A DNA stretch of 64,000 bases from Bradyrhizobium sp. RD5-C2 (GCF_019972155.1 NZ_BOVL01000005.1:276746-340745), one strand, 5' to 3'. Counted from the stretch's first letter, positions 47,362 through 56,479 are shown. Numbers and translations: made by a program. Notes: generated from the letters alone by a model not told the origin.

Positions 47362-47383
47362 CGATCCGGGCCGCTTTGCCCGG
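47362..47383 (+). terminator. Hairpin after the LysR gene
   Basis: A perfect 8-bp stem ATCCGGGC / GCCCGGAT with a CGCTTT loop lies two bases after the LysR stop. No T-run follows, so it is only a possible terminator. Confidence 0.45.
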
Positions 47384-47407
47384 ATGCGGCGCTTCAGGCG
47401 AGCTTAG

Positions 47408-47533
47408 ATGCCCGTCAAATCCATGAAGATGGAGATCAGCGTGCACGCGCCAGGCAGGATTACGTCGGTGCCGGTGAAGCCCGGCCGGACACCGCGTGCG
47501 GGCGACGTCATGGCGTTGATCCTGCCGGGTTAG
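47408..47533 (+). pseudogene. Remnant of a biotinyl (BCCP) domain, duplicate of the carboxylase 3' end
   Basis: The frame encodes 41 residues, MPVKSMKMEISVHAPG..., ending LILPG-stop. It aligns along its length with the last 40 residues of the carboxylase (ESMKMEISVHAPSAGR ... VVALIRPE) and keeps the biotin Lys-Met context. DNA identity is roughly four in five over about 115 bases, with one three-base gap. The rest of the carboxylase is missing, so it is a gene fragment. It marks an old duplication or rearrangement around the GNAT/LysR pair. No ribosome site was seen. Confidence 0.85.
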
Positions 47534-47551
47534 CGCGGCTGCGCAGCGGCG

Positions 47552-48106
47552 CTATTCTTTGGGATCGGTGGGTGGGACGAGCAGAGGGAGCGTGTCGACC
47601 TCCATCTCCAGCCGCTGCCAGCTCCGATAATCATATGCGCCATCCCAGCGATGGACCGGCTGGTAACAGGCTGTGCAGCGGAAGACTCCCTTCGCCGCAG
47701 TGCTGACCTGCACGGTCTGGTAAATGACGCTGCAGCCGGCGCAGCTAAACGCGACGGTGCTCGAACCTTCGGAATGCGGCGACATCAACTCTGGACGGTC
47801 GCGGAAGCTGTTTGAAGCGGTGCTACTTGCTGCGGGCGGGGGCGCGATTGGATTGGGAGGCACATCCGGCTCGAACGCGGTGTCGGTATGGGCCTCTATC
47901 GACGCGTTTTGCCTCAACGCCCGATCGATCTTCATCCTCACGCGGCGAGCCGCCAGCAATCCCAAGACCGCCTGCACCGTTCCCGAGAAGTTGCGATCGC
48001 CGATGAAAAACGAGTAACGCCAAGTGCCCGCAGCCCCGGCTTCAATGATGAGGAAATGAATTGAACGATGAACGCCGCTCAGTTGGGCGCCTGTTTGGCG
48101 AACCAC
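47552..48106 (-). CDS. Hypothetical protein with a C-terminal zinc-ribbon-like CxxC pair
   Basis: 184 aa as drawn from a GTG; the true start may be internal because no ribosome site is clear. The N-terminal part has TWRYSFFIGDRNFSGTVQAVLGLLAARRV, and the middle is Pro/Ser-rich. The C-terminal ~65 residues carry FSCAGC and FRCTACYQP, four cysteines in two CxxC pairs about 25 residues apart, as in MJ0042-type zinc ribbons. Codon usage is less GC-biased than in neighbouring operons. The function is unknown. Confidence 0.65.
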   Translation of the reverse strand: MVRQTGAQLSGVHRSIHFLIIEAGAAGTWRYSFFIGDRNFSGTVQAVLGLLAARRVRMKIDRALRQNASIEAHTDTAFEPDVPPNPIAPPPAASSTASNSFRDRPELMSPHSEGSSTVAFSCAGCSVIYQTVQVSTAAKGVFRCTACYQPVHRWDGAYDYRSWQRLEMEVDTLPLLVPPTDPKE

Positions 48107-48421
48107 GACTTAGCTCAAACGGCGAGCCGTTTCGGCGGCGAACGTCCCTGCCGCCGAATTTGCATGCTTGACCAAGCGCATTACAGGTTCGTCCTTGCGG
48201 GTCCAATTGGAAGTCAACTGCCGTCGTTTCAAGGCAGAAATGGAACGGCCGCGAAGCAATGGGCTAGATGATTTGTCTCCATGGCGTCTTGTGAACCTGG
48301 GTCATTTAATTGCGAGGTTTTGTCAGGGCTGGATGCCTCGAACGGATGGCCTTGTTTGACATAGGTCAAAATACGGTGCTCGAAGCCGTCGACGTTTAGC
48401 GACGACATAGTCCGGTGCCAG
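48107..48421. other. AT-richer gene-free region
   Basis: 315 bases between divergent genes; presumably both promoters lie here. Base composition is noticeably less GC-rich than the window average. No terminator, repeat or RNA fold was recognised. Confidence 0.35.
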
Positions 48422-49468
48422 ATGAAGATCGCCAAACGCCTCGTAAGCGCCTTGCCATCGATACCGAGCTCTGCCGGGGGGATAGCGCGTCTCGCATGCG
48501 CCCGAATGCGCGATGCACAAATTGAACTTGCTCCGATCGTGTCAGCCGCAGGCCTGACGATCAATGATGTTGAGGACCGCAAGCGCCGCATCGACGCGCG
48601 GGCGCAGATGAGACTGCTTGAGCTCGCGGCCAAGGAACTGCAGGACGACTGCTTCGGATTCCATCTGGCGCAGGGTTTTGAGATGGGGGAGATCGGGCTT
48701 CTGTACTACGTCATGGCATCATCGGAGGATCTCGCCGACGCTCTGCAAAATGGGGGACGCTACTGCGCGATCAACAACGAAGGCGTGCGGCTGCGGATTT
48801 CTCTGGCGCGCGGCTTCGCCATCGGATTCGAGTATGTCAACATCGACCGGTCGTCCGATCGCCACCACGCTGAATTTTGGCTGATTGCGCTTGTCCGTAT
48901 TTGCCGAGCATTGACTGACGGCAGGCTGGTCCCAAGGCGAATTCAGTTGAAGCATTACAGGCGCGAAACACCTTTGGAAGTGCGATCTCTTCTGGGTTGC
49001 GAGATCAACTTTGCAGCGGATAGGGATGACCTCCTGTTTTCTTCGCAGATCGGCGCATTACCTGTCGTGGGGGCTGATCTGCACCTTAACAAGATGTTGC
49101 TTCAATATGCCGACGATGCGCTAAACCACCGAGTATCGGGACGGACCAGCGTGCGGTCTCGCGTTGAAGCTCAGATCGCCCAGTTGCTTCCGCACGGCAA
49201 AGCCAATGCCGAGGCGATTGCGCGCCGTCTTGGTATGAGTCGGAGAACGCTCGCTCGGGCGCTGCTGTCCGAGGGGACGGGCTTTCTGAATGTTCTCGAG
49301 ACGTTTCGAATCGGACTTGCGCGCCGCTATCTTGAAGAAGCGGAGCTGCCGATTTCTCAAATCGCATGGTTGCTGGGCTACAGCGAGGTCAGCTCGTTCA
49401 CGCATGCTTTCGTCCGCTGGACAGGCCTCACGCCCACGGCCTATCGTGATTCGAACGGCATTCGGTGA
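48422..49468 (+). CDS. AraC-family regulator with an N-terminal arabinose-binding-like (OruR/ArgR type) domain
   Basis: 348 aa. The N-terminal ~190 residues match the Arabinose_bd layout (LELAAKELQDDCFGFHLAQGFEMGEIGLLYY). The DNA-binding domain is at about 250-345: ANAEAIARRLGMSRRTLARALLSEG, then ISQIAWLLGYSEVSSFTHAFVRWTGLTPTAYR. Codon choice and base composition are AT-richer than neighbours, suggesting horizontal acquisition. No target operon is adjacent. Confidence 0.9.
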   Translation: MKIAKRLVSALPSIPSSAGGIARLACARMRDAQIELAPIVSAAGLTINDVEDRKRRIDARAQMRLLELAAKELQDDCFGFHLAQGFEMGEIGLLYYVMASSEDLADALQNGGRYCAINNEGVRLRISLARGFAIGFEYVNIDRSSDRHHAEFWLIALVRICRALTDGRLVPRRIQLKHYRRETPLEVRSLLGCEINFAADRDDLLFSSQIGALPVVGADLHLNKMLLQYADDALNHRVSGRTSVRSRVEAQIAQLLPHGKANAEAIARRLGMSRRTLARALLSEGTGFLNVLETFRIGLARRYLEEAELPISQIAWLLGYSEVSSFTHAFVRWTGLTPTAYRDSNGIR

Positions 49469-49769
49469 TGGGCTGACACAAGCCCTCAAATCCCTGGCAC
49501 AGAACAGCAAGACTTGGCGGGCCGTATTCCGCTAGGCGAGTGCCATGCGTTCAAGCTTCTTGTCTCGACTCGCGCTTCGCTGGCGCCGCACCAGGGTCGC
49601 GGTGTTCGGCCTTATGAGCAAAGACGACTGGCTATTCCTGGCTTCGATAGTTTTGTTTCACAGTCTCTTGATTGCGCTGATCTAGGTCGTTTTCCTGAAT
49701 TGACCCGGTGTCGCGACGCCGACATTTGTGGATTCCTTGAGACCACGGCAGCCCGAACGGCAACTCGCC
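49469..49769. other. AT-richer gene-free region before the liv operon end
   Basis: 301 bases between convergent genes. A plus-strand frame crossing it (49514-49813) has no homology-like features and runs into livF antisense, so it is not called. I see no clear terminator. Confidence 0.35.
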
Positions 49770-50465
49770 TCAAACCTCCAGCCATTCCTCGCGGACGGCG
49801 GCGTTGGCCTTGAGCTGGTCGGGGGTGCCTTCGAACACCACGCGGCCGTGGCCCATGATGTAGACGCGGTTCGAGATCTTCATCGCGATCGAGAGCTTCT
49901 GCTCGACCAGCAGGATGGCGACGCCGGCCTTGGCGATCCGGGCGATTAGTTCGCCGACCTGCTGCACGATCAGCGGCGCAAGGCCCTCGGTCGGCTCGTC
50001 GATCATCATCAATTCAGGATCGCCGAGCAGCGTGCGGCAGGTGGTCAGCATCTGCTTCTCGCCGCCCGACAGCACGCCGGCCGGCGTGTCGGCGCGGCGG
50101 GCGAGGTTGGGGAACATGTCGAGCATCTCCTGCAGCCGCCACTTGCCGGGGCGGCGCGGGTCCTTGATGCCGAGGATCAGGTTCTGGCGCACAGTCAGGC
50201 TCGGGAAGATGTCGCGATGCTCCGGCACGTAGCCGAGCCCGAGGCGAGCGATCTTGTGGCTCGGCAGCCCTGCGATGTCCTGGCCCTTGAAGCGGATCGT
50301 GCCCTGCGGCGGCACCTCACCCATGATCGCCTTGACGGTGGTCGAGCGGCCGACGCCGTTGCGCCCGAGCAGGCTGACCACTTCGCCGGCGGCGATGTCG
50401 AGATCGACACCCTGCAGGATGTGGCTCTTGCCGTAATAGGCGTGGAGATTCCTGACCTCGAGCAT
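49770..50465 (-). CDS. livF: Branched-chain amino acid type ABC transporter ATP-binding protein LivF
   Basis: 231 aa from MLEVRNLHAYYGKSHILQGV. The Walker A reads GRNGVGRST, with Arg where the nucleotide-binding Lys is normally found. Other motifs are intact: VPEHRDIFPSLTVRQNL, signature LSGGEKQML, Walker B LMMIDEPTEGL and switch region LLVEQ. The ATG overlaps the livG stop (TGATG) and GAGGAGG lies inside livG. It energises uptake with LivG; the transported compound is set by the binding protein. Confidence 0.92.
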   Translation of the reverse strand: MLEVRNLHAYYGKSHILQGVDLDIAAGEVVSLLGRNGVGRSTTVKAIMGEVPPQGTIRFKGQDIAGLPSHKIARLGLGYVPEHRDIFPSLTVRQNLILGIKDPRRPGKWRLQEMLDMFPNLARRADTPAGVLSGGEKQMLTTCRTLLGDPELMMIDEPTEGLAPLIVQQVGELIARIAKAGVAILLVEQKLSIAMKISNRVYIMGHGRVVFEGTPDQLKANAAVREEWLEV

Positions 50466-51214
50466 CAGTCGACCTCCTCGCCGAGATAGGCTTCCTTGAC
50501 CTTCGGATTGCCGCGGATTTCCTCTGGCGTTCCGGAAGCGATGATGTGGCCGTAGACCAGCACCGAGATACGGTCGGCGAGGCCGAACACCACGCTCATG
50601 TCGTGCTCGACGATCACGAGCGTGCGTCCTTCGGTGAGGCGGCGGATCAGCGCGACGGCGCGCTCGGTCTCGGCATGGCTCATGCCCGCGGTCGGCTCGT
50701 CCAGCATGATGACACTGGCGCCGCCGGCGATCGTGATGCCGATCTCCAGCTCGCGCTGCTCGGCATAGGTGAGCAAGCCCGCCGGCACGTCGCGGCGATG
50801 GGTGAGATGGATGTCGTCGAGAATCTGCGCGGTCCGCTGCTTCACCTCGGGCAGGTTGTCGACGTTCTTCCAGAACGCGTAGCGATGGCCGGTCGCCCAC
50901 AGCACGGCGCAGCGGACGTTCTCCCACACCGTCATGCGGGCGAATACGTTGGTGACCTGGAACGAGCGCGACAGCCCGCGCCGGTTGATCTCGAACGGCC
51001 GCAGGCCCGAGGTGACCTCGCCGTTCAACCGGATCTCGCCCGAGGTCGGCTTGATGTAGCCACTGATCAGGTTGAACGTCGTCGACTTGCCGGCGCCGTT
51101 CGGGCCGATGATGGCGTGACGCTCACCCTTGGCGACGCTCAGATTGAGATCGCGGATGATGGACACATTGCCGAAGCTCTTCTCGACGGCGTTAACTTGG
51201 ATGGCAGCGGTCAT
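50465..51214 (-). CDS. livG: Branched-chain amino acid type ABC transporter ATP-binding protein LivG
   Basis: 249 aa. Walker A GPNGAGKST is canonical, Q-loop LSRSFQVTNVFARMTVWENV, the LivG-type signature LTYAEQRELEIG replaces LSGGQ, Walker B is VIMLDEPTAGMSHAET, and the switch is VEHDM. It starts inside the end of livM (ATGA overlap). Confidence 0.94.
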   Translation of the reverse strand: MTAAIQVNAVEKSFGNVSIIRDLNLSVAKGERHAIIGPNGAGKSTTFNLISGYIKPTSGEIRLNGEVTSGLRPFEINRRGLSRSFQVTNVFARMTVWENVRCAVLWATGHRYAFWKNVDNLPEVKQRTAQILDDIHLTHRRDVPAGLLTYAEQRELEIGITIAGGASVIMLDEPTAGMSHAETERAVALIRRLTEGRTLVIVEHDMSVVFGLADRISVLVYGHIIASGTPEEIRGNPKVKEAYLGEEVD

Positions 51215-52503
51215 GCCAGATACCCCCGATCACGGGCCACCGTCGCGGCGCGATCCCAGGCTTCCGCAATGCGTCGCCAGGTGATGCGCGCGACCAGGAA
51301 GCCGCCGACGACCAGTACCGCCGCGGCCGCCCAGGTCGTCGGCGCGGCTGCGACGAAGGGAATGCCGAGCAAGTTGATTGGGTCGCCACCGGAGAAGCGC
51401 GCGACGGTTTCGATGGTCAGGATGATGCCGAGCGCGAACGCCAGCGTCGGGATCGCCGCGACCAGGTAGGACGGGATCACGGCACTGAGCGTGCCGGCAC
51501 GGATCAGCGGGCGGTGCTTCATCAGGATGCCGGCGATGCCACCGGGTGCGAACATCACGATACCGATGAAGATGATGCCGAAATAGAGCTGCCATACCGA
51601 GGTGACGCTGGTCAGCCCGAGCTGCAGATAGGTCACCAGGATGGCGCCGAGGATCGGACCGAAGAAATAGGCGGTGCCGCCGATGAACGCCGAGAACAGC
51701 ACGAGGCCCGACTGCGTCGCGCCGAGATAGGCGGAGTTGGCGATCTCGAAGTTGATCGCGGTCAGGCCGCCGGCGATGCCGGCGAAGAAGCCGGCGAACA
51801 TGTAGGCGAGATAGCGCACCACATGCGGATCGTAGCCGATGAACTCGACGCGCTCCGGATTGTCGCGCACCGCGTTGCAGATGCGCCCGAGCGGCGTACG
51901 GGTCAGCGCGTACATCGCGATCGCCGAGATCATCACCCAGAACGCGATCAAATAGTAGACCTGGATCTGCGGCCCGAAGGTCCAGCCGAACAGCGGCATC
52001 AGCGAGGTGCGGTCGGTGGTGATGCCGGATTCGCCGCCGAACACGCTGCGCAGGATCAGCGACGACGAGGCCACGAGCTCGCCGATGCCGAGCGAGATCA
52101 TCGCAAACACCGTGCCGGCACGCTTGGTCATGACCCAGCCGACCAGCAATGCGAAGGCCATGCCGCCGATGCCGCCCATCAGCGGGATCACCGGCAGCGG
52201 GATCGGCCAGTTGTGGCTTGCGACCGCATTCATGGCATGCACGGCGAGGAAGCCGCCGAGGCCGTACTGCACGGCGTGTCCGAACGACAGCAGCCCGGTC
52301 TGGCCGAGCAGGATGTTGTAGGACAGCGCGAAGATGATCGAGATGCCGATCAGGCTGAACGAGGTCAGCGAGCCGCCGGAGGAGAACACCAGCGGCAGCA
52401 CGACGAGCGCCGCGGCTGCGAGCAGCCAGATGCCGTAGAAGCTCAGGGCGCTGCCGGACTCTGCTTTGGCCATTGCGGGAGCGGGGGTCACAGCGTTCGT
52501 CAT
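51211..52503 (-). CDS. livM: Branched-chain amino acid type ABC transporter permease LivM
   Basis: 430 aa, longer than average for LivM. Membrane segments run through most of the length. Family motifs are YNILLGQTGLLSFGHAVQYG near the N terminus and LTRTPLGRICNAVRDNPERVEFIGYDPHVVRYLAYMFAGF in the centre. About 100 residues at the C-terminal end add further hydrophobic helices beyond the usual fold. It overlaps livH and livG by ATGA junctions. Confidence 0.93.
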   Translation of the reverse strand: MTNAVTPAPAMAKAESGSALSFYGIWLLAAAALVVLPLVFSSGGSLTSFSLIGISIIFALSYNILLGQTGLLSFGHAVQYGLGGFLAVHAMNAVASHNWPIPLPVIPLMGGIGGMAFALLVGWVMTKRAGTVFAMISLGIGELVASSSLILRSVFGGESGITTDRTSLMPLFGWTFGPQIQVYYLIAFWVMISAIAMYALTRTPLGRICNAVRDNPERVEFIGYDPHVVRYLAYMFAGFFAGIAGGLTAINFEIANSAYLGATQSGLVLFSAFIGGTAYFFGPILGAILVTYLQLGLTSVTSVWQLYFGIIFIGIVMFAPGGIAGILMKHRPLIRAGTLSAVIPSYLVAAIPTLAFALGIILTIETVARFSGGDPINLLGIPFVAAAPTTWAAAAVLVVGGFLVARITWRRIAEAWDRAATVARDRGYLA

Positions 52504-53447
52504 GACTCGCGCGTCCCCAACAGGCCCATGGGGCGGAAGATCAGCACCAGCACCAGCAGCAGATAGGGCAGGATCGGCGCGATCTGCGCGATCGTGACGT
52601 TCCAGATATCGGTCAGCGGCGAGGCACCGAGGCTCGGATCGAGCGGACCGAACACGCTGGCGAGCGAACCGTTGAGCGCGACCGCAAAAGTCTGGATCAG
52701 CCCGATCAGGAGCGAGGCGATGAAGGCGCCGGGCAACGAACCGAGACCGCCGAATACGATGACGACGAACAGGATCGGGCCGAGCAGCGCGGCCATGTCG
52801 GACTGCGTCACCAGCGAGGGACCGGCGATGACGCCGGCGAGACCCGCCAGCGCGCTGCCGACGCCGAACACCAGCATGAACACGCGACCGACATTGTGGC
52901 CGAGATGGCCGACCATGCTCGGATGGGTCAGCGCCGCCTGCACGATGAGGCCAACCCGCGTCCGCTTCAGCGTGACCAGCAGCGCGATGAAGATCACGAC
53001 CGAGACCACCAGCATGAAGATCTTGTAGGCGGGATAGTTGGTGGAGAATATGGTGAAGGCCGGAAAGTCGAGTGCCGCCGGAACCCGGTAGTCGACCGGG
53101 CTCTTGCCCCAGATCATTGAGACGATTTCCTCGATCGCGAAGGCGAGACCGAAGGTCAGCAGCAGCTCGGCGACATGGCCGTGCTTGTGGGTGTTGCGCA
53201 GGCCGTAGCGCTCGACGCCCATGCCGACCACGCCGACCAGGAGCGGTGCGATCACCAGCGCCGGCCAGAAACCGATCCAGCGGGTGAGCTGAAAGCCGAA
53301 GAACGCGCCCAGCATGTAGAAGCTCGCATGCGCGAAGTTGAGCACGCCCATCATGCTGAAGATGACGGTGAGTCCACTGGACAGCAGAAACAACAGCATG
53401 CCGAACAGCACGCCGTTGAGTGTCGAGATGACGATGAGCTCAGCCAC
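52500..53447 (-). CDS. livH: Branched-chain amino acid type ABC transporter permease LivH
   Basis: 315 aa with multiple helices. Motifs: LSSGLTVIFSMMGVLNFAHASFYMLGAF, GLIVQAALTHPSMVGHLGHNVGRV, GVIAGPSLV and VIVFGGLGSLPGAFIASLLIG. It begins 136 bases after the binding-protein gene and overlaps livM. Confidence 0.93.
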   Translation of the reverse strand: MAELIVISTLNGVLFGMLLFLLSSGLTVIFSMMGVLNFAHASFYMLGAFFGFQLTRWIGFWPALVIAPLLVGVVGMGVERYGLRNTHKHGHVAELLLTFGLAFAIEEIVSMIWGKSPVDYRVPAALDFPAFTIFSTNYPAYKIFMLVVSVVIFIALLVTLKRTRVGLIVQAALTHPSMVGHLGHNVGRVFMLVFGVGSALAGLAGVIAGPSLVTQSDMAALLGPILFVVIVFGGLGSLPGAFIASLLIGLIQTFAVALNGSLASVFGPLDPSLGASPLTDIWNVTIAQIAPILPYLLLVLVLIFRPMGLLGTRES

Positions 53448-53537
53448 GGCGCACCCGCTTGAGACTGGAACGGTTCACGTGATCAATAACCTGTCGGTGA
53501 AATGAACTACGGCACCATCACGCTGCCGGAAGGCGAA

Positions 53538-53567
53538 CGCCTCCGCAACCCTGTGGTCGCGGAGGCG
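53538..53567 (-). terminator. Hairpin between the binding-protein gene and livH
   Basis: A perfect 9-bp stem CGCCTCCGC / GCGGAGGCG with a 12-base loop lies shortly after the binding-protein stop. There is no T-run, so it may act as an mRNA-stabilising or attenuating stem that gives more binding protein than permease, as in many ABC operons. Confidence 0.5.
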
Positions 53568-53582
53568 CCTTGCAGCGGCCGA

Positions 53583-54821
53583 TCAGGGCCGCTTCATGTT
53601 GCAGGTGGTCGGAAGCATCGTTTTGTCGGTGTCGATCTTGGAGACGATGTGCCAGCCCCAGCCGGTGTTCTCTTCGTCGAACGGCTCCTTGGCCTTGTCG
53701 GTCAGCGAGCCGAACGAGGAGATGTAGATCGGCTGGAAGAACTGGTGGTCGTCCTTGCGCATGAAGCCATCGCCGCCATCGAACACTTCGAACTTCATGC
53801 CCTCGAGGGCGGCCGCGACTTTCACCGGATCGATCGAATTGGCCTTCTCGGCGGCGGCCTTGAACATCCGCATCTCATTGACAGCGCGCGGATACCACAC
53901 GGAAATACCGGTCTTGGCGCGGAAGTCCTTCTCGAAATCCATCGCCGCCTTGTTGCCGGAGTTCGGCACGCCTTCGCTGATCTGGAACACCTGGTTCTCG
54001 AGGCCGGTCTGCTTGATCGCGGTCGGCCCACCGGCGCCGCCGGCATAATAGGTGTACCAGTTGACCTTGAGGCCGGCATCGGCCGCGGCCTTCAGCAGCA
54101 GCGCGAAGTCCTGGCCCCAGTTGCCGGTCACGACGGTGTCGGCGCCGGACGCCTTGATCTTGGCGATGTAGGGCGAGAAGTCGGTGACCTTGAGCATCGG
54201 GTGCAGTTCGTCGCCGACGACCTGGATGTCCGGCCGCTTTTCGCCCAGCATCTTGCGCGCCGCGGTGCGCACCGACTGGCCGAACGAGTAGTCCATGTTG
54301 ATCAGATAGACCTTCTTGATGGACGCCTGGTCCTTCATGTAGTTGGTCAGCGCTTCCATCTTGATGTCCGAGTTCGCATCCCAGCGGAAATGCCAGTAGC
54401 TGCACTTCTCGTTGGTCATGCTCGGATCGACCGCGGCGTAGTTGAAGTACAGCACTTCCTTGCCGGGGTTGCGCGAGTTGTTCTTGGTGACGAAGTCTTC
54501 CAGCGCCGCACCGACCGACGAGCCGTTGCCCTGGGTGATGTAGTGGATGCCGGCGTCGACCGCCTTCTGCGCCTGCACCAGGCTTTCCTGCGGATTGGTC
54601 TTGTTGTCGAGCGGGACGATCTCGACCTTGTGGCCGAGGATGCCGCCCTTGGCGTTCAGCTCGTCGGCGAGATACTGAAACGTCTTCAGGCCGCCTTCGC
54701 CAACGCTGGCGCCGCCGCCGGAGAGCGGATCGATATAGCCGATCTTGATGGATTCCTGCGCGGACGCCGCGCCTCCCAACACCGTCAGCGCTGCCGCGGC
54801 GGCAATGATCAGCCTATGCAT
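53583..54821 (-). CDS. Branched-chain amino acid type ABC transporter substrate-binding protein
   Basis: 412 aa. A signal peptide (about 1-21, ASAQE) precedes IKIGYIDPLSGGGASVGEGGLKTFQYLADELNAKGGILGHK, the LivJ/LivK-type (Peripla_BP_6) opening. Later come VYLINMDYSFGQSVRTAARKML and WGQDFALLLKAAADAGL. Family members in rhizobia bind amino acids, amides, urea or aromatic acids; the ligand is unknown here. It heads the livKHMGF-type operon. The upstream 235 bases are AT-rich and likely hold the promoter. Confidence 0.93.
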   Translation of the reverse strand: MHRLIIAAAAALTVLGGAASAQESIKIGYIDPLSGGGASVGEGGLKTFQYLADELNAKGGILGHKVEIVPLDNKTNPQESLVQAQKAVDAGIHYITQGNGSSVGAALEDFVTKNNSRNPGKEVLYFNYAAVDPSMTNEKCSYWHFRWDANSDIKMEALTNYMKDQASIKKVYLINMDYSFGQSVRTAARKMLGEKRPDIQVVGDELHPMLKVTDFSPYIAKIKASGADTVVTGNWGQDFALLLKAAADAGLKVNWYTYYAGGAGGPTAIKQTGLENQVFQISEGVPNSGNKAAMDFEKDFRAKTGISVWYPRAVNEMRMFKAAAEKANSIDPVKVAAALEGMKFEVFDGGDGFMRKDDHQFFQPIYISSFGSLTDKAKEPFDEENTGWGWHIVSKIDTDKTMLPTTCNMKRP

Positions 54822-55056
54822 TCTGCGTTCCTCCCTTGCTCGTGTTTTGATTGATCTTAAGCGATCGAGGCCGTCTCATAACCCCAATTGCAGCGCCTTC
54901 GCAACTTTCGCTTTGAATTTAGCGTCAAGTTTTAGCGGAAGGTAACATGATGTCATAGGCTATATGGCTTGGGAATTGGTCGCTGTTTTGAATTAGCAGT
55001 AAACTTTCGGATGAGGCCGGCGTTCGCCCGCCCGCCCAGCATTCTGGAACCGATGC

Positions 55057-56406
55057 TCAGGTCGGATGCCGGCGCGGCTTGAGACCTGCGAGAAACAACC
55101 GCGCGAAATGATCGGCGGTCTCTGCCGGAGACCAGTCGCGTCTGGTCTTGAACCAGATCGGATACCAGTGGCCCATTCCGGTCAGAATGCGCTCTGCGAA
55201 GTAGGTATCGATGCGGCGGAAGCGGCCCTCGTCGATCCAGCGCTGATAGCTGTCCTGGTCCCGCCGGATCGTCGCCAGGACGTCTCCGACATAGGCTTTC
55301 CGGTCGACGTCATTGAGATAGTTGATGTTGTGGTAGGTTGCCTTCGGGCCGCACGGCGTGTCGTGCAGCATCAACAGCAAGCGGATCCTCTGCACGATGT
55401 GATCGAATGCGCCGAGGCTGTGCTCTTGCAGGTGCTCGCGGATGCTGATCTCGCCGGCGAGCCCGCGCCGCAGGCAAGCCAGCAACAGGCTCTCCTTTTC
55501 GCTGAAGTGATAGTAGATGCCGGCGCGGGTCATGCCCGCATCCGCGGCGATGCTCTCGAGCGATGTGCCTGACGCGCCCCTGCGGTTGAAGCTGTCGGAA
55601 GCGATCGAAAGCATCCTGTCGAACTTCGCGGCCCGCTTGTTCAACGCCGCGCGCGACTCCAGGAACGGCGCAAGGCTGAGCGGTTCGGGCATCTCGGGAA
55701 TCGCGATCTCGCGCCGGTAAACCCCGTGCGTGATGATGTCATCGATGGCATCGATCGCCTGCTGGCGCGTGTAGTAGTCGCGTTCGGACAGCCAGAACGG
55801 CACCCAGTCCAGGATGGAGATCAGCGCCACCGCCGTGAGCAGCGGTTCGTCGCAGGCGATCGAGCCGTCCGCCACGCCCCGATCCAGAATGTCGGCAAGC
55901 CAGGCGGCATTCTGCCAGCGCTTGGCATGGACTTCGCTGCTGTAGGGCGCAGCCAGCGCATCGATGTCGGTGAACAGGATCATGCGCTGGGCTTCGGACC
56001 GCAGCCTGCCGCGCACAAAGCGCCTGACGATCTCGAGCCCATCGATGCCGGGCTCGGCGGCCGCCTCCATCTCGCGCCTGTAGATCGCGAGGCCGCGCAG
56101 GTAGCAATGAAAGATCAGGTCTTCCTTGTCGCGGAAGTGATGATACAGCGCGCCCGGCACGGCCTGTACCGCCGCCGCAACCTGCTCCATCGTGACATTG
56201 GCATAGGAGTGGCGGGCAAACAGCCGGGATGCAGCGACCAGAATCTCTTCAGCTCGATCCGTCAGCGCAGCGACTTGCAAGCTCCGATGCCCTTTCCGGT
56301 TGCCGGATGCCAATCCAGACGGGAGATAATCCTCTCGGCGTGGGACTTTCAATCGCCGATTTGATCCGACCAACGTCCTATCGCGTGATCCGGAGCATGA
56401 GATCAT
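55057..56406 (-). CDS. Tandem double-TetR transcriptional regulator
   Basis: About 449 aa from ATG 56406. Two TetR_N domains lie in one chain: at about 51-98 (RAEEILVAASRLFARHSYAN ... GALYHHFRDKEDLI) and about 263-310 (FDRMLSIASDSFNRRGASGT ... GIYYHFSEKESLLL), each with its own ligand-type helical domain. The start is uncertain: the ATG lies in a GATCATGA-rich repeat without a ribosome site, while a TTG at 56280 has GGAAAGGG upstream and would give about 407 aa. It lies between the liv operon and a hydrolase gene, either of which it may regulate. Confidence 0.85.
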   Translation of the reverse strand: MISCSGSRDRTLVGSNRRLKVPRREDYLPSGLASGNRKGHRSLQVAALTDRAEEILVAASRLFARHSYANVTMEQVAAAVQAVPGALYHHFRDKEDLIFHCYLRGLAIYRREMEAAAEPGIDGLEIVRRFVRGRLRSEAQRMILFTDIDALAAPYSSEVHAKRWQNAAWLADILDRGVADGSIACDEPLLTAVALISILDWVPFWLSERDYYTRQQAIDAIDDIITHGVYRREIAIPEMPEPLSLAPFLESRAALNKRAAKFDRMLSIASDSFNRRGASGTSLESIAADAGMTRAGIYYHFSEKESLLLACLRRGLAGEISIREHLQEHSLGAFDHIVQRIRLLLMLHDTPCGPKATYHNINYLNDVDRKAYVGDVLATIRRDQDSYQRWIDEGRFRRIDTYFAERILTGMGHWYPIWFKTRRDWSPAETADHFARLFLAGLKPRRHPT

Positions 56407-56479
56407 GACGCGGCGGCGCGCATCATGATCCCGTCTCGTTGGATCAGCGCGATCCCGGCACGGTCTGCTGCGTCGCCAT

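Noticed and set aside
45747..47533. GNAT/LysR segment as a transposon
   Set aside because: The flanking similarity is a gene fragment, not terminal inverted repeats, and there is no transposase or target duplication.
49770..50927. 385-codon version of livF extending upstream
   Set aside because: The extra N-terminal part is livG read in another frame; the ribosome site and homology place the start at 50465.
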